A program made the position numbers and the translations under genes. The notes below the pieces were generated by a model. It ran no database searches. It was not told where the DNA came from and saw only the letters and a list, made by a program, of their open reading frames with translations. Shown here piece after piece: positions 24,054-31,803 of a stretch of 55,137 nucleotides of DNA. Positions within the stretch are counted from its first letter, which is position 1; the number at the start of each line of letters is the position of its first letter. Source of the stretch: a virus. The stretch covers positions 1 to 55,137 of the IMG/VR virus record IMGVR_UViG_3300046517_000324; one strand, 5' to 3'.

Positions 24054-25258
24054 CCAACCTCACACCTATCAAAGCCGGCGAGATCATCGAGGCCGTTATT
24101 GCGCGCGGCGACATTGCGGCTCTCACGCCGGAAGAGCGCGCGAAATACTATTCGACGGTCTGCCAATCGATCGGGCTCAACCCGATGACGCGGCCTTTCG
24201 AATATATAACGCTCAACGGCCGGCTCACGTTGTACGCACGCAAGGACGCCACCGACCAGCTCAGGGCCATCCACGAGGTATCAGTCACGGACCTGATCGA
24301 GAGCGAGCGCGATGGCGTTTTTATAGTGACCGCCAAAGTCGTGAACGGCAAAGGCCGCATGGACGCGGCCAAGGGCGCCGTCAGCGTTCAGGGCCTCAAG
24401 GGTGAAGCCCTTGCGAACGCGCTAATGAAGGCAGAAACCAAGGCGAAGCGCCGCGCCACGCTCTCCGTATGCGGCCTAGGTTTCCTGGACGAGACCGAAA
24501 TCGAGGACATCCCGCAACCCACCACGCTGCCGAAGAAAAACGCCAAGGACATCTACGCTCGACTGCAGAAAGAGATCGATGAGGCGAGCAACCGGGCCGC
24601 ATTCAAAGCTTGGATGAATGACAACGCCGAGAGTATCAAGACGCTGCCGGAGGATTGGCAGGACATTTTGCGACTTCGCGCCCAAGATAAAATTGTTCAG
24701 CTGCAGAACGAGGAGCGCGGGGCAGCCGAAACGGTCAATGCCGAAACCGGCGAGATTTTCGCCGACCAAGTCATTTGGGAGGAGGATGGCGAGCGCCAGG
24801 CGACCGCGGCGGATGTCCCTGCCGATCCGCTCGACATCCCCGACAAGTTCAGGCGCATGAGCGTCAAGGAGGAGGCCGTATGGCTTGATCTGTTGCGGTC
24901 GGTCGCGGCTGCTGCGACCAGCACACAGGAGATGATGGACCTACAAATTGCGCACATGAGCCCGGCGCAGCAGCGCAAGGTATCGTCCGCTGCATGGCTC
25001 AAGGCCGTGACGATATTCCGCGAGCGGGTGCAGGAGCTGACGGCCAACCCGGTTTTCGACGCCGAGACGTGGCTGGTCAACGATCTGGCCGGCGCGCTGT
25101 CGGGCGCGGAAACGCCCGAGCAACTAGCGAAGGTCAAGGATCGCATGCTGATCCCGCAGAAGGATAAGCTGACGGCGGAGCAATGGAAGCGCGCGGTCGC
25201 CGCCTACAGAGCCAGATTGGACGAGATTTCTCCCGAGAATATCCTGGGTGGCGGATGA
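24050..25258 (+). CDS. Putative ssDNA-annealing recombination protein
   Basis: 402 aa from GTG 24050 (GTGA overlap). The N-terminal 160 residues contain LTPEERAKYYSTVCQSIGLN, PFEYITLNGRLTLYARKDAT and GLKGEALANALMKAETKAKR, a pattern of phage RecT/Bet/Rad52-like annealing proteins (NPxTxPF core). The C-terminal half (about 180-402) is helical and variable. It would promote strand annealing in phage recombination or replication; DUF1367 and HNH proteins follow. The exact superfamily is uncertain. Confidence 0.68.
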   Translation: MTNLTPIKAGEIIEAVIARGDIAALTPEERAKYYSTVCQSIGLNPMTRPFEYITLNGRLTLYARKDATDQLRAIHEVSVTDLIESERDGVFIVTAKVVNGKGRMDAAKGAVSVQGLKGEALANALMKAETKAKRRATLSVCGLGFLDETEIEDIPQPTTLPKKNAKDIYARLQKEIDEASNRAAFKAWMNDNAESIKTLPEDWQDILRLRAQDKIVQLQNEERGAAETVNAETGEIFADQVIWEEDGERQATAADVPADPLDIPDKFRRMSVKEEAVWLDLLRSVAAAATSTQEMMDLQIAHMSPAQQRKVSSAAWLKAVTIFRERVQELTANPVFDAETWLVNDLAGALSGAETPEQLAKVKDRMLIPQKDKLTAEQWKRAVAAYRARLDEISPENILGGG

Positions 25259-25719
25259 CCAAGATCGCCTGCCGGAAGAATGGCAAGTCCCTGACGCCCG
25301 TCGACGACGAGGGCATCGAGGTGCTTGCGAAGCTCAAGGATGGACGCGACGTGATGGTCGACGTGACAGCGGCGAGGAATGTGAGGCAGCACAGACTGGC
25401 ATTTGCAATATTTCGTTTTGTCAAAATGCATTGCGAATTATTCGAGGATGCATCAATCGACGAGATCAAGGACGCCGTGAAGCTCGCAACCGGCTTCGTG
25501 CGGCGCTACGTTGACGCCGATACTTGCCAGACGTTCTACGTCTGCCGATCGATATCGTGGGCAGCGTGCGACCAGACTGAGTTCAACCGGTTCTTCGATG
25601 CGGCTATCGACGTTATAGCAAACAGATGGATGCACGCTGGCATCACGCCGGAAGATGTTCGCAGGGAGCTGATCCTGATGTGTGACGGAGAGCACGCAGT
25701 CGATAGGAGGAGCGCATGA
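25255..25719 (+). CDS. DUF1367-like phage protein
   Basis: 154 aa, ATGA overlap. GIEVLAKLKDGRDVMVDV, ARNVRQHRLAFAIFRFVKMH and RSISWAACDQTEFNRFFDAA reproduce the DUF1367 pattern (RNxxxHRxFFAL ... SIxxxxMDQxEFxxF). Members accompany phage recombination/nin-type genes; the biochemical role is unknown. Confidence 0.75.
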   Translation: MTKIACRKNGKSLTPVDDEGIEVLAKLKDGRDVMVDVTAARNVRQHRLAFAIFRFVKMHCELFEDASIDEIKDAVKLATGFVRRYVDADTCQTFYVCRSISWAACDQTEFNRFFDAAIDVIANRWMHAGITPEDVRRELILMCDGEHAVDRRSA

Positions 25720-26147
25720 GAGCGCGGCGCGTGTCGCCGGTCGCCAAGCCGGGGACGCTTTTCAAAAGCACCGGCAAGCCGCCCAAGGGCCGCGCTTTCG
25801 TGCAGGGCGCCGTCCACAACGATGCAAAGTATCTCGCGCTCGTGCGCCGCTGCCCGTGTTTGGGATGCGATACCGACCCTGCCGGCGTTGCGGCGCATGT
25901 CCGCATGACGCGGACGGGCAAGTCGATCACCGGCGCCGGCCTCAAGCCGGGCGACCATTGGACGCTGCCGCTATGCCGAACCTGCCACACGGACGGACCC
26001 GGAGCGCAGCATATCGTCGGGGAGGTGCCATTCTGGCGCGACCTCGGGCTCGACCCGCTGCCGATCTGCCAGCAGCTCTACGCGGCCTCGCCGAGCCTTG
26101 GCGCAATGCGGGCCGTGGTCTTTGCCGAACGGGAAAAGCGCAAGTGA
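25716..26147 (+). CDS. HNH-type nuclease (DUF968-like)
   Basis: 143 aa. RRCPCLGC supplies two metal-binding pairs, followed by AAHVRM, GLKPGDHWTLPLCRTCHTD and QHIVGEVPFWRDLGLDPLPIC, the usual order in phage HNH/DUF968 proteins. Probably cuts recombination intermediates alongside the annealing protein. ATGA overlap upstream and GTGA downstream. Confidence 0.78.
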   Translation: MRARRVSPVAKPGTLFKSTGKPPKGRAFVQGAVHNDAKYLALVRRCPCLGCDTDPAGVAAHVRMTRTGKSITGAGLKPGDHWTLPLCRTCHTDGPGAQHIVGEVPFWRDLGLDPLPICQQLYAASPSLGAMRAVVFAEREKRK

Positions 26148-26545
26148 GCATGATCCAGCTTCGCCCATCAGAACTCGCCCGCGATTACGGCTTCACGGCG
26201 CGGCATTGGACACGGCTTGCCACCGCGGGCCGCATCCCCGGCGCCCATCAGCCCAGTGGACGCGGCGGCGGATGGCTTTTCGACCGCCAAGCATTCGTGG
26301 CATGGTGGCGATCAACGCAACGCGAGGTATCGGCATGGCCGGGCTATACCGAAGGGGCGGCGTCTACTGGGGTCGTGCCCAGCGTCAAGGCCGAGAGTAC
26401 CGCCGAAGCCTCAAAACAGCGGATCGAGCGATTGCTGGTCGACGTCTTAGGGCATGGCTCGACGAGCTCGACGCGGTCGCGTGGGGCGACAAGCCGCGGC
26501 GCACATTCGAGGAGGCGGCCGAGCGATTTATCCGGGAGCACCTAA
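26144..26545 (+). CDS. Excisionase-like HTH protein overlapping integrase 2
   Basis: About 133 aa from GTG 26144 (GTGA overlap); ATG 26150 is an alternative. IQLRPSELARDYGFTARHWTRL and GAHQPSGRGGGWLFDRQAFVAWW form a MerR/Xis-type winged helix in the first 65 residues. EASKQRIERLLVDVLG is a plausible second helix, but beyond about residue 105 the sequence is low-complexity Ser/Arg. It overlaps integrase 2 by 211 nt in another frame. Likely the directionality factor for integrase 2. Confidence 0.6.
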   Translation: MSMIQLRPSELARDYGFTARHWTRLATAGRIPGAHQPSGRGGGWLFDRQAFVAWWRSTQREVSAWPGYTEGAASTGVVPSVKAESTAEASKQRIERLLVDVLGHGSTSSTRSRGATSRGAHSRRRPSDLSGST

Positions 26546-27384
26546 CGACGCTCAAGCCGGGCGGCGCGAAGCGCTACGGCGTCAGCTTGAAGAACCTGGC
26601 GCCACATTTCGCTGGCCTCACCCTCGACCGGATCACCCGCTCCACCCTTTCAGATTTCGAAACCAAACGGCGCAGCGATGGAGTCACAGCCGGGACGATC
26701 CGGCGCGATTTCGCCTGTCTTTCCTCGATGCTTACATCGGCTACCGATTGGGAGTGGATCGACGACGGCGCAAACCCCGTTCCATCCTATCTCCGGCGTC
26801 GGTCGAAGCGCGGGCTCAAGGAAGCCCCGCCCCGCACCAGGTATCTGACCGAGCGGGAGGAAGTCGCCCTGCTAGCCCAGGCTAGCCCCGCTGTGCGTGA
26901 TGCCATTATCCTGGCAATAGACACCGGACTGCGGTTGAGCGAGCTGTTCGAGCTCCAGTGGCCGCAAATCGACTTCGCGCGGGGTATCATCGTCACCACC
27001 ACAAGGACCAAGAGCGGTCGAGCTCGGCATGTCCCGCTGACACCCCGCTCCCGCACAATCCTGACTTTGATTCCTCGCCGCCTGGACACGCCATATATTT
27101 TGGTGAACCCCGACACCGGAACCAGATACGTCCACATGAGCAAGGGGCTAGAGGCCGCGAGGCGACGAAGTGGTACCGCCGCTATCCGTTGGCATGATTT
27201 GCGCCGGACGGCGGGGTGTCGATGGTTGCAGCGTGACGGGAAGACCATGCATGAGGTGTCTATTCTGCTCGGGCACTCGTCTGTTTCCGTGACTGAAAAG
27301 CACTACGCCTTCGTCAACGAGGAGGACCTCGCCGAGTCCTTGTCAGGCACAAAACCCGGCACAGACCGTAAGGTGGCAGGATGA
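26335..27384 (+). CDS. int: Tyrosine recombinase/integrase 2
   Basis: 349 aa from ATG 26335; earlier in-frame starts are possible (26302) but lengthen the N-terminus with unlikely sequence. N-terminal LYRRGGVYWGRAQRQGREYR is a short arm-binding-like strand region, then a core-binding domain, then the catalytic set R200 (TGLRLSE), K226 (TKSGRAR), H287-x-x-R290 (WHDLRRTAG), H314 (LLGHSS) and Y324 (KHYAF). All active-site residues are present. Its 3' end lies 200 bp from a tRNA-Gln-like attachment core. Confidence 0.93.
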   Translation: MAGLYRRGGVYWGRAQRQGREYRRSLKTADRAIAGRRLRAWLDELDAVAWGDKPRRTFEEAAERFIREHLTTLKPGGAKRYGVSLKNLAPHFAGLTLDRITRSTLSDFETKRRSDGVTAGTIRRDFACLSSMLTSATDWEWIDDGANPVPSYLRRRSKRGLKEAPPRTRYLTEREEVALLAQASPAVRDAIILAIDTGLRLSELFELQWPQIDFARGIIVTTTRTKSGRARHVPLTPRSRTILTLIPRRLDTPYILVNPDTGTRYVHMSKGLEAARRRSGTAAIRWHDLRRTAGCRWLQRDGKTMHEVSILLGHSSVSVTEKHYAFVNEEDLAESLSGTKPGTDRKVAG

Positions 27385-27614
27385 GACGCCGCCAGTTGCC
27401 CCCTGCCAGAATTGCCCGCTTGGAAGCCGAACACCTTGCGCGGCAGGATGAGATACGCCGCCGGATCGACCGCACTCTTACTCGGCCAGCCGCACAAAAG
27501 TCGGCACGTGGATGCGCGGACTACGTCAAACGAAATGGAAATTGTTTCGCCGGAACAGCATCATGGATGACGCAACAACTTTTGGGACAGCGGCCTCTGA
27601 CTCCGTCAATCTAG
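27381..27614 (+). CDS. Doubtful small ORF running into the att core
   Basis: 77 aa starting in an ATGA overlap with integrase 2. The N-terminal MRRRQLPPARIARLEAEHLA is basic and helical and looks coding. The C-terminal third is read through the attachment core, so it would change on integration. Could be real but truncated by att evolution, or spurious. Confidence 0.35.
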   Translation: MRRRQLPPARIARLEAEHLARQDEIRRRIDRTLTRPAAQKSARGCADYVKRNGNCFAGTASWMTQQLLGQRPLTPSI

Positions 27615-27638
27615 GTTCGAATCCTAGTCCCCCAGCCA
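27584..27638 (+). other. attachment core: 3' half of a tRNA-Gln(CTG)-like gene
   Basis: T-stem/loop CTAGG-TTCGAAT-CCTAG (27611-27627), acceptor 3' strand TCCCCCA (27628-27634), discriminator G and CCA (27636-27638). Upstream, a loop CTCTGAC with anticodon CTG (27597-27599) sits in a 4-bp stem plus one mismatch. A 5' half (expected TGGGGGA start) is absent, so this is a gene fragment as left in attP or a distal att site, consistent with tRNA-targeted integration by the adjacent integrase 2. Confidence 0.75.
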
Positions 27639-27656
27639 CTCAAGTTATTGAGTTTT
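27639..27656 (+). terminator. Short hairpin with T-run after the att core
   Basis: CTCAA-GTTA-TTGAG followed by TTTT. The stem is only 5 bp, so it is a weak terminator candidate for the integrase operon or for the tRNA it was captured from. Confidence 0.4.
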
Positions 27657-27672
27657 CGAGATTTCATTTGGT

Positions 27673-27714
27673 CGGACATACCGGACCAGACGGACAAACC
27701 GCGCACAAACGGAC
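27673..27714 (+). repeat. CGGAC iterons beside the att core
   Basis: CGGAC occurs at 27673, 27682, 27691 and 27710 (spacing 9, 9 and 19), between the att core and gcrA. Regular spacing near an attachment core suggests integrase arm-type or excisionase sites, or an operator for gcrA. Confidence 0.45.
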
Positions 27715-27735
27715 GCACAGAAACCGGCACAGGTG

Positions 27736-28206
27736 ATGCCTGCACATTGCGACAATCTGTGGCCGCAGGAGCGCATCGCCAAGCTGCGTGTCCTGGTGGC
27801 GCAGGGATATAGCGCCCGCCAGATCGGCGCCGCGCTCGGCGTCACTCGCAGCGCCGCCCTCGGCAAGATCCACCGCATGGGACTCCAGCTGCTGACGGTC
27901 AGGAAGCCGGCCGCCATCAAGAAACCGCGCAAGAGGATCAAGATGATACTTCCAAGGCCCCTGCCCTCGCCCGTGGTGCCCGAGGTCGCCCCTGCCAACG
28001 GGCCGATCGGCATCATGGAGCTCACCGCCTTTACCTGCCGGTGGCCATTCGGCGAGCGGGCGCCGTTCCGCTTCTGCGGCACCACCAAGCCGGCCACCGT
28101 GCCGTATTGCCGGGAGCACACCGCGATCGCGGCCGGGCATTCGTCCGCGCGCGGCAATTCCTGGGATGGTCGGAGGTCACCGGATGGGACTGCTAAGAGC
28201 CTATGA
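27736..28206 (+). CDS. gcrA: GcrA-type cell-cycle regulator
   Basis: 156 aa from ATG 27736. LWPQERIAKLRVLVAQGYSA followed by RQIGAALGVTRSAALGKIHRMGL is the GcrA N-terminal DNA-binding HTH, followed by a basic linker (KKPRKRIK). The C-terminus has CRWPFGERAPFRFCG and PYCREH, the cysteine motif of the family. In alphaproteobacteria GcrA activates sigma-70 promoters containing CcrM-methylated GANTC. A phage copy could redirect host cell-cycle transcription. Lies between the att core and the lysis cassette. Confidence 0.88.
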   Translation: MPAHCDNLWPQERIAKLRVLVAQGYSARQIGAALGVTRSAALGKIHRMGLQLLTVRKPAAIKKPRKRIKMILPRPLPSPVVPEVAPANGPIGIMELTAFTCRWPFGERAPFRFCGTTKPATVPYCREHTAIAAGHSSARGNSWDGRRSPDGTAKSL

Positions 28207-28327
28207 CGCCCTTTGCTACCGGTTGGCGCACCACCGGTATGGCGGCCTCATCGCCACCGTCGCCATCGTGCTGATCGTCGCCGCCGGCATCTGGCTCGCG
28301 CATACGCTGGAGGCTATTTTTCCATGA
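28184..28327 (+). CDS. 47-aa single-pass membrane protein
   Basis: MGLLRAYDALCYRLAHHRYG, then a hydrophobic helix (IATVAIVLIVAAGIWLA) and a short tail. GGAGG is well placed before ATG 28184. It overlaps the end of gcrA by 23 nt and the end of the convergent endolysin gene by 14 nt. Possible small lysis or envelope protein; not assignable to a family. Confidence 0.58.
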   Translation: MGLLRAYDALCYRLAHHRYGGLIATVAIVLIVAAGIWLAHTLEAIFP

Positions 28328-29390
28328 CGTCGATGCCGTTGACGGTGACCGACACCTCGACGCCATCCGGCACCGTCAGCGCCACCTCCACCCGCGGCGC
28401 ATCCGGCATGACCGGCAGGTCTTCGGTGAACGGGAATGTCACCTGCACGGTGTCGTCGGTCTCCAGACCCAGCAGCGCCATTAGGCCTGGCGAGATGTCC
28501 GCCACGCGCCCGGTCTGCTCCCCAGGCCCCCAGTCGGCCGGCGTTGCCGGCATGGCCTTGGCGGTTCCGGGGATGCGGACAAGCGCGCGGTGCTTCAGGA
28601 GCATGTCTCTGGGCGTCCTGGCGTAGTCCCAGCGGCAGGCCACGTACATCTGCTCGGGGTCGAGGCGCCGCGCCAGCCCGGTCGTGCCGGGCGGCTGCGT
28701 CTTGAGAAATAGCCTTGGCTGGTCCTCGACCTGGTGGATGAAGGCGAGCCCCTCGTCGGGCGCCACGCCCATGTCGTCGGGGCCACCGAACGAGCTCACC
28801 TTGCCCGTCACGTCGAGCAACGCCTCGCCGGCAGGCGGCGATGTCGGTCCCGGCATCTCGTATCCCTCCCCCATGATGGCGTCGACGATCGCGTTGCAGA
28901 TCAGGTTGAAGGCGCGGCGGTAGATGGCGGCATCGGCCTCGCTGTCGACGAAGCACACCTCGATCAGGATAGCCGGCTTTTCGGTGTGGTTGAGAAAATA
29001 CAGCTCATCGCGGAACTTGGCGCCGCGATCGATCAGGCCGCTGACCGAGATCGCCGCTGACACCAGCTCGGCGAGCTCGTCCTGCGTGACGTAGAGGCAC
29101 TCGGTACCGATCGGCTCCGCGCGGCGTCCCTCGCCGGTACTGTTGAAATGCACCGACACGTCGAGGTCACGCTCGAGGCTGTTGTGCCAGGCGCAGATCG
29201 TCTCCAGGTTGGTCTGCTGGTCGGTCGAGGTCTGATCCTGAAACGTCCACGCCTTGAGCCCGCGCGTCTCGAGCACCGAGCCGATGCGGCGCACCACCCG
29301 CCATGCCTCGTCGACCTCGTCGAGAATATCGGCCGCGCCCCGGCACTTGGTCGAATGGCCGGCCGAGACGGCTACGCGCGTCGCGCTCAC
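28314..29390 (-). CDS. N-acetylmuramoyl-L-alanine amidase endolysin
   Basis: 358 aa, no signal peptide. Amidase_3 domain (1-190) with zinc/catalytic candidates H12 (AGHST), an Asp-Glu site at 24-28, H81 (SVHFN) and E144 (ILIEVCF). A C-terminal domain (about 195-355; VSSFGGPDDMGVAPDEGLAF, DWGPGEQTGRVADISPGLM) is probably for wall binding or regulation. ATGA overlap with the upstream two-TM holin-like gene. It cleaves the peptide-sugar amide bond of peptidoglycan at lysis. Confidence 0.88.
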   Translation of the reverse strand: MSATRVAVSAGHSTKCRGAADILDEVDEAWRVVRRIGSVLETRGLKAWTFQDQTSTDQQTNLETICAWHNSLERDLDVSVHFNSTGEGRRAEPIGTECLYVTQDELAELVSAAISVSGLIDRGAKFRDELYFLNHTEKPAILIEVCFVDSEADAAIYRRAFNLICNAIVDAIMGEGYEMPGPTSPPAGEALLDVTGKVSSFGGPDDMGVAPDEGLAFIHQVEDQPRLFLKTQPPGTTGLARRLDPEQMYVACRWDYARTPRDMLLKHRALVRIPGTAKAMPATPADWGPGEQTGRVADISPGLMALLGLETDDTVQVTFPFTEDLPVMPDAPRVEVALTVPDGVEVSVTVNGIDVMEK

Positions 29391-29587
29391 TGCAGCCTCG
29401 GCATGTGCAGCGTGCCGCCACCAGAGAATTGGATCAGCAGCCCGATCAACACGATGACGCCGATCGCCACCAGCACGATAGTCGCGATCTTTTGCAGCGG
29501 CGGCGGAAGTGGAACCTGCTGCATCAGCCAGAAAAGGAAAATAACAACTATGACGATGATGACGAGATAAACTAATAGTGCAACCAT
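29387..29587 (-). CDS. Holin-like two-TM protein
   Basis: 66 aa with two hydrophobic helices (VALLVYLVIIVIVVIFLFWL and IATIVLVAIGVIVLIGLLI) separated by a short Pro-rich loop. Directly coupled to the endolysin gene. Topology and position fit a holin, though none of the named holin families is obvious. Confidence 0.7.
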   Translation of the reverse strand: MVALLVYLVIIVIVVIFLFWLMQQVPLPPPLQKIATIVLVAIGVIVLIGLLIQFSGGGTLHMPRLQ

Positions 29588-29596
29588 TGCAGCCTC

Positions 29597-29707
29597 CTAG
29601 TCGCCGATCGGCGCCGGCACGTCGCCGAAAAAGTAGAGCACAAGCACCACGATCAAGAGCGCCACGAATATCGCCGCCGCGCCATACATCGCACGATCGT
29701 ACTGCAC
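29597..29707 (-). CDS. 36-aa single-pass membrane protein
   Basis: GTG start at 29707 preceded by AGGGAG. MQYDRAMYGAAAIFVALLIV continues as a hydrophobic helix and ends in a short polar tail (FFGDVPAPIGD). Sits between holin-like genes; possible accessory lysis protein. Confidence 0.55.
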   Translation of the reverse strand: MQYDRAMYGAAAIFVALLIVVLVLYFFGDVPAPIGD

Positions 29708-29717
29708 GGGGCTCTCC

Positions 29718-29993
29718 CTACGGATTGATATTCAGCTTGCGAGTCATGATATCCACGACACGATCGATGCTCTGTTTGTTGGCCTCGGTCTGCTTCTCAA
29801 GCACGGTGAGCCTATTGTCGACGACACCCAAGTGCGGCGAGCCGCGTACCTCGAGCGTGTTAACGCGCGACTCCAACTCGACCATATAAGCCGTGATGCT
29901 CAAGACCGCGGCAGCCAAGGCCACGCCCTGCGCCACCAGGAAATAGACCAGCGCCTGGTTCTCGTTGAACCATGACTTGACCGCGGTCATCAT
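29718..29993 (-). CDS. Membrane protein with coiled coil, holin/spanin-like
   Basis: 91 aa. One hydrophobic helix (VYFLVAQGVALAAAVLSITA) followed by a coiled coil (YMVELESRVNTLEVR, RLTVLEKQTEANKQ). Layout resembles phage anti-holin or inner-membrane spanin proteins. ATGA overlap with the tail-fibre-assembly-like gene. Confidence 0.62.
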   Translation of the reverse strand: MMTAVKSWFNENQALVYFLVAQGVALAAAVLSITAYMVELESRVNTLEVRGSPHLGVVDNRLTVLEKQTEANKQSIDRVVDIMTRKLNINP

Positions 29994-30325
29994 CCCATTT
30001 TCTTAGGCGCAGCCGGCTTTAGCTTCGCTCCTGCATTGGCCGCGCCGCTGATGAACTGCGCCATTGACAACGGCGCCAGGCCCTCCTGCGCTCGTATCCG
30101 GTTCTCGTGATCGTACAGCACCGATTGCTCTGCGGTTGGCACCGGTGGCACCGGCTCTGGCGGCACGTAGGGATCGGGTACGCCGCCACCGTCAATCCAA
30201 CTCTGAACCTCGCGTTGAAGCTCGCTCTGCTCGTCCATCCGAATGCACTGCCACTCGATCCCGTCGACGATCGCATGGATAGAGAGGTCGCTATCATCGG
30301 CCCATTGCGCGGTCTCGATCATCAT
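29990..30325 (-). CDS. Tail-fibre assembly-like protein
   Basis: 111 aa from ATG 30325 (overlapping the tail-fibre stop). IHAIVDGIEWQCIRMDEQSE, then a Pro-rich VPDPYVPPEPVPPVP segment and a helical C-terminus, as in fibre chaperones that follow fibre genes. Likely assists folding or attachment of the fibre. Assignment mainly by position and style. Confidence 0.6.
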   Translation of the reverse strand: MMIETAQWADDSDLSIHAIVDGIEWQCIRMDEQSELQREVQSWIDGGGVPDPYVPPEPVPPVPTAEQSVLYDHENRIRAQEGLAPLSMAQFISGAANAGAKLKPAAPKKMG

Positions 30326-31791
30326 AGCCTCGCATTCAAACTGATGGAGTTGCCTGCGTAGCAATCGCCGCCCGCCACCGATTGAAAGCCATAAAAACCG
30401 CTCGATGGACCAAACGGGTTGACATTTATTCCCGTGCTGTTGGCCGCTCCGGTGCTTCCCAATAATGCACCAGCCGGGGCGATCCGCATTTCGGGAAATG
30501 TAAAGCTAACAGAAAAAATTACACCACCGGCTGCTGCGTATGCTCTGAAATTGGCAAAAGAAATATTCCAGTAGCGCTTGCACAGCACCAACTCCTGATC
30601 ATACGGACGCATGATGAGCGCCGATCGTGCTGACGATGGCGCCTCGAGGCCGGGCAGGACTACCACGCCGGTAATGAATATGAAGTCGCTCGTCGTCTGG
30701 CATGCATTCGTCGTCCCGGTCGCACCCAGGAACAAACCGCCATTCCACACATTCGGAGCAGTCTGATAGGTGCTACCTGCCATCGCGGCAAACAACAGTA
30801 CAAGGCCGGCCGTATTGCCTTTTGCCCAGGTTCCGGTTGTGTCACCTGGAACCGTGACCGTAAAATATTGCGGCCCTCCCGCGGTCGTGTAGTTGAAAGA
30901 AAAAACATAGCTTCTGTTGGATGCACCGTTGATGACAGCCCCGGAGAACAACCCGGTTCGCGCCGCCTGAAACCAGAAACCGATGGTGATCGGCTGCGCG
31001 TTTGCCGTTCCCCAGGCCAGCCGAGCAACGCGATATCCTTCTATAGATTGCACATAATTGGCGTACGCGGTCGCCGCCGGCGCAGCATTGGCCGTGTTGG
31101 TATACATCGCCAGCGTATTGGGCAGGCCTGGTGCAGCTATCCCCGCTGTGTTCTGCTGCCCGCTGACGGCTTGCGTGCCGGAGGTCTGAATTGTCCATCC
31201 ATCAACAATACATTTTGAAGTATTGGAGAGCGGCCCAGCGGACCCGCCGGCGCCAAGTTCCTGGCTGACATCCATCGAGCCGTTGATTTGCATGCCGTTG
31301 TAGGCCAGCGCATCGAACGGAGCGGCGTAGATGCTTTGCCGAGCGGTCAGCCACGGCCCCCAGACTCCGGCTGTCATGATCCGGTAATAGGTCAGATGCG
31401 CCGGATCGGTCATGTCGCGCGCCTCGACTACCACGTTCTGGTTGGTCGGCGGGCTGACCAGTGGCTCGTTGATGACAACCACGCCCGCGAAGGCGTGACC
31501 GGCGACAGGAGCCGCGCCGGACGCCGTGGTGGCGGCGTAGAACGATCCCGGCATCCACACCGTACTGTCCCAGTTGGTGACGAGCTGGGCGCCCTTCTCG
31601 GCCGACAGGTTGACCAGTGCGCCATCGGCGCTCGTCGACCCCGTGCCGCCGGCCACCACCGGCCGCGGCGTGTTCAGGTCGGTTTCGACGTCGTGGATGA
31701 ACGTATTGTACTTGCCGCTGAAGATGATCGTATTGGGCGTGCCGTCGGTGCCGACCGGAACGGCGTAGACTTGCGAGGCATTGCGCGGCAT
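30322..31791 (-). CDS. Tail fibre/receptor-binding protein
   Basis: 489 aa. N-terminal head- or tail-binding region (about 1-60), beta-rich repeats, then MQINGSMDVSQELGAGGSAG and CIVDGWTIQT near the middle, followed by a jelly-roll-like carbohydrate-binding region (FWFQAARTGLFSGAVIN, LCKRYWNISF). This arrangement is common in phage tail fibres of soil bacteria. It should set host range. Followed by a chaperone-like gene. Confidence 0.78.
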   Translation of the reverse strand: MPRNASQVYAVPVGTDGTPNTIIFSGKYNTFIHDVETDLNTPRPVVAGGTGSTSADGALVNLSAEKGAQLVTNWDSTVWMPGSFYAATTASGAAPVAGHAFAGVVVINEPLVSPPTNQNVVVEARDMTDPAHLTYYRIMTAGVWGPWLTARQSIYAAPFDALAYNGMQINGSMDVSQELGAGGSAGPLSNTSKCIVDGWTIQTSGTQAVSGQQNTAGIAAPGLPNTLAMYTNTANAAPAATAYANYVQSIEGYRVARLAWGTANAQPITIGFWFQAARTGLFSGAVINGASNRSYVFSFNYTTAGGPQYFTVTVPGDTTGTWAKGNTAGLVLLFAAMAGSTYQTAPNVWNGGLFLGATGTTNACQTTSDFIFITGVVVLPGLEAPSSARSALIMRPYDQELVLCKRYWNISFANFRAYAAAGGVIFSVSFTFPEMRIAPAGALLGSTGAANSTGINVNPFGPSSGFYGFQSVAGGDCYAGNSISLNARL

Positions 31792-31803
31792 TTCGTGCTC
31801 CTG

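Noticed and set aside
27584-27638. Complete tRNA gene
   Set aside because: Only the anticodon, T and 3' acceptor parts are present; the 5' acceptor and D arm are missing.
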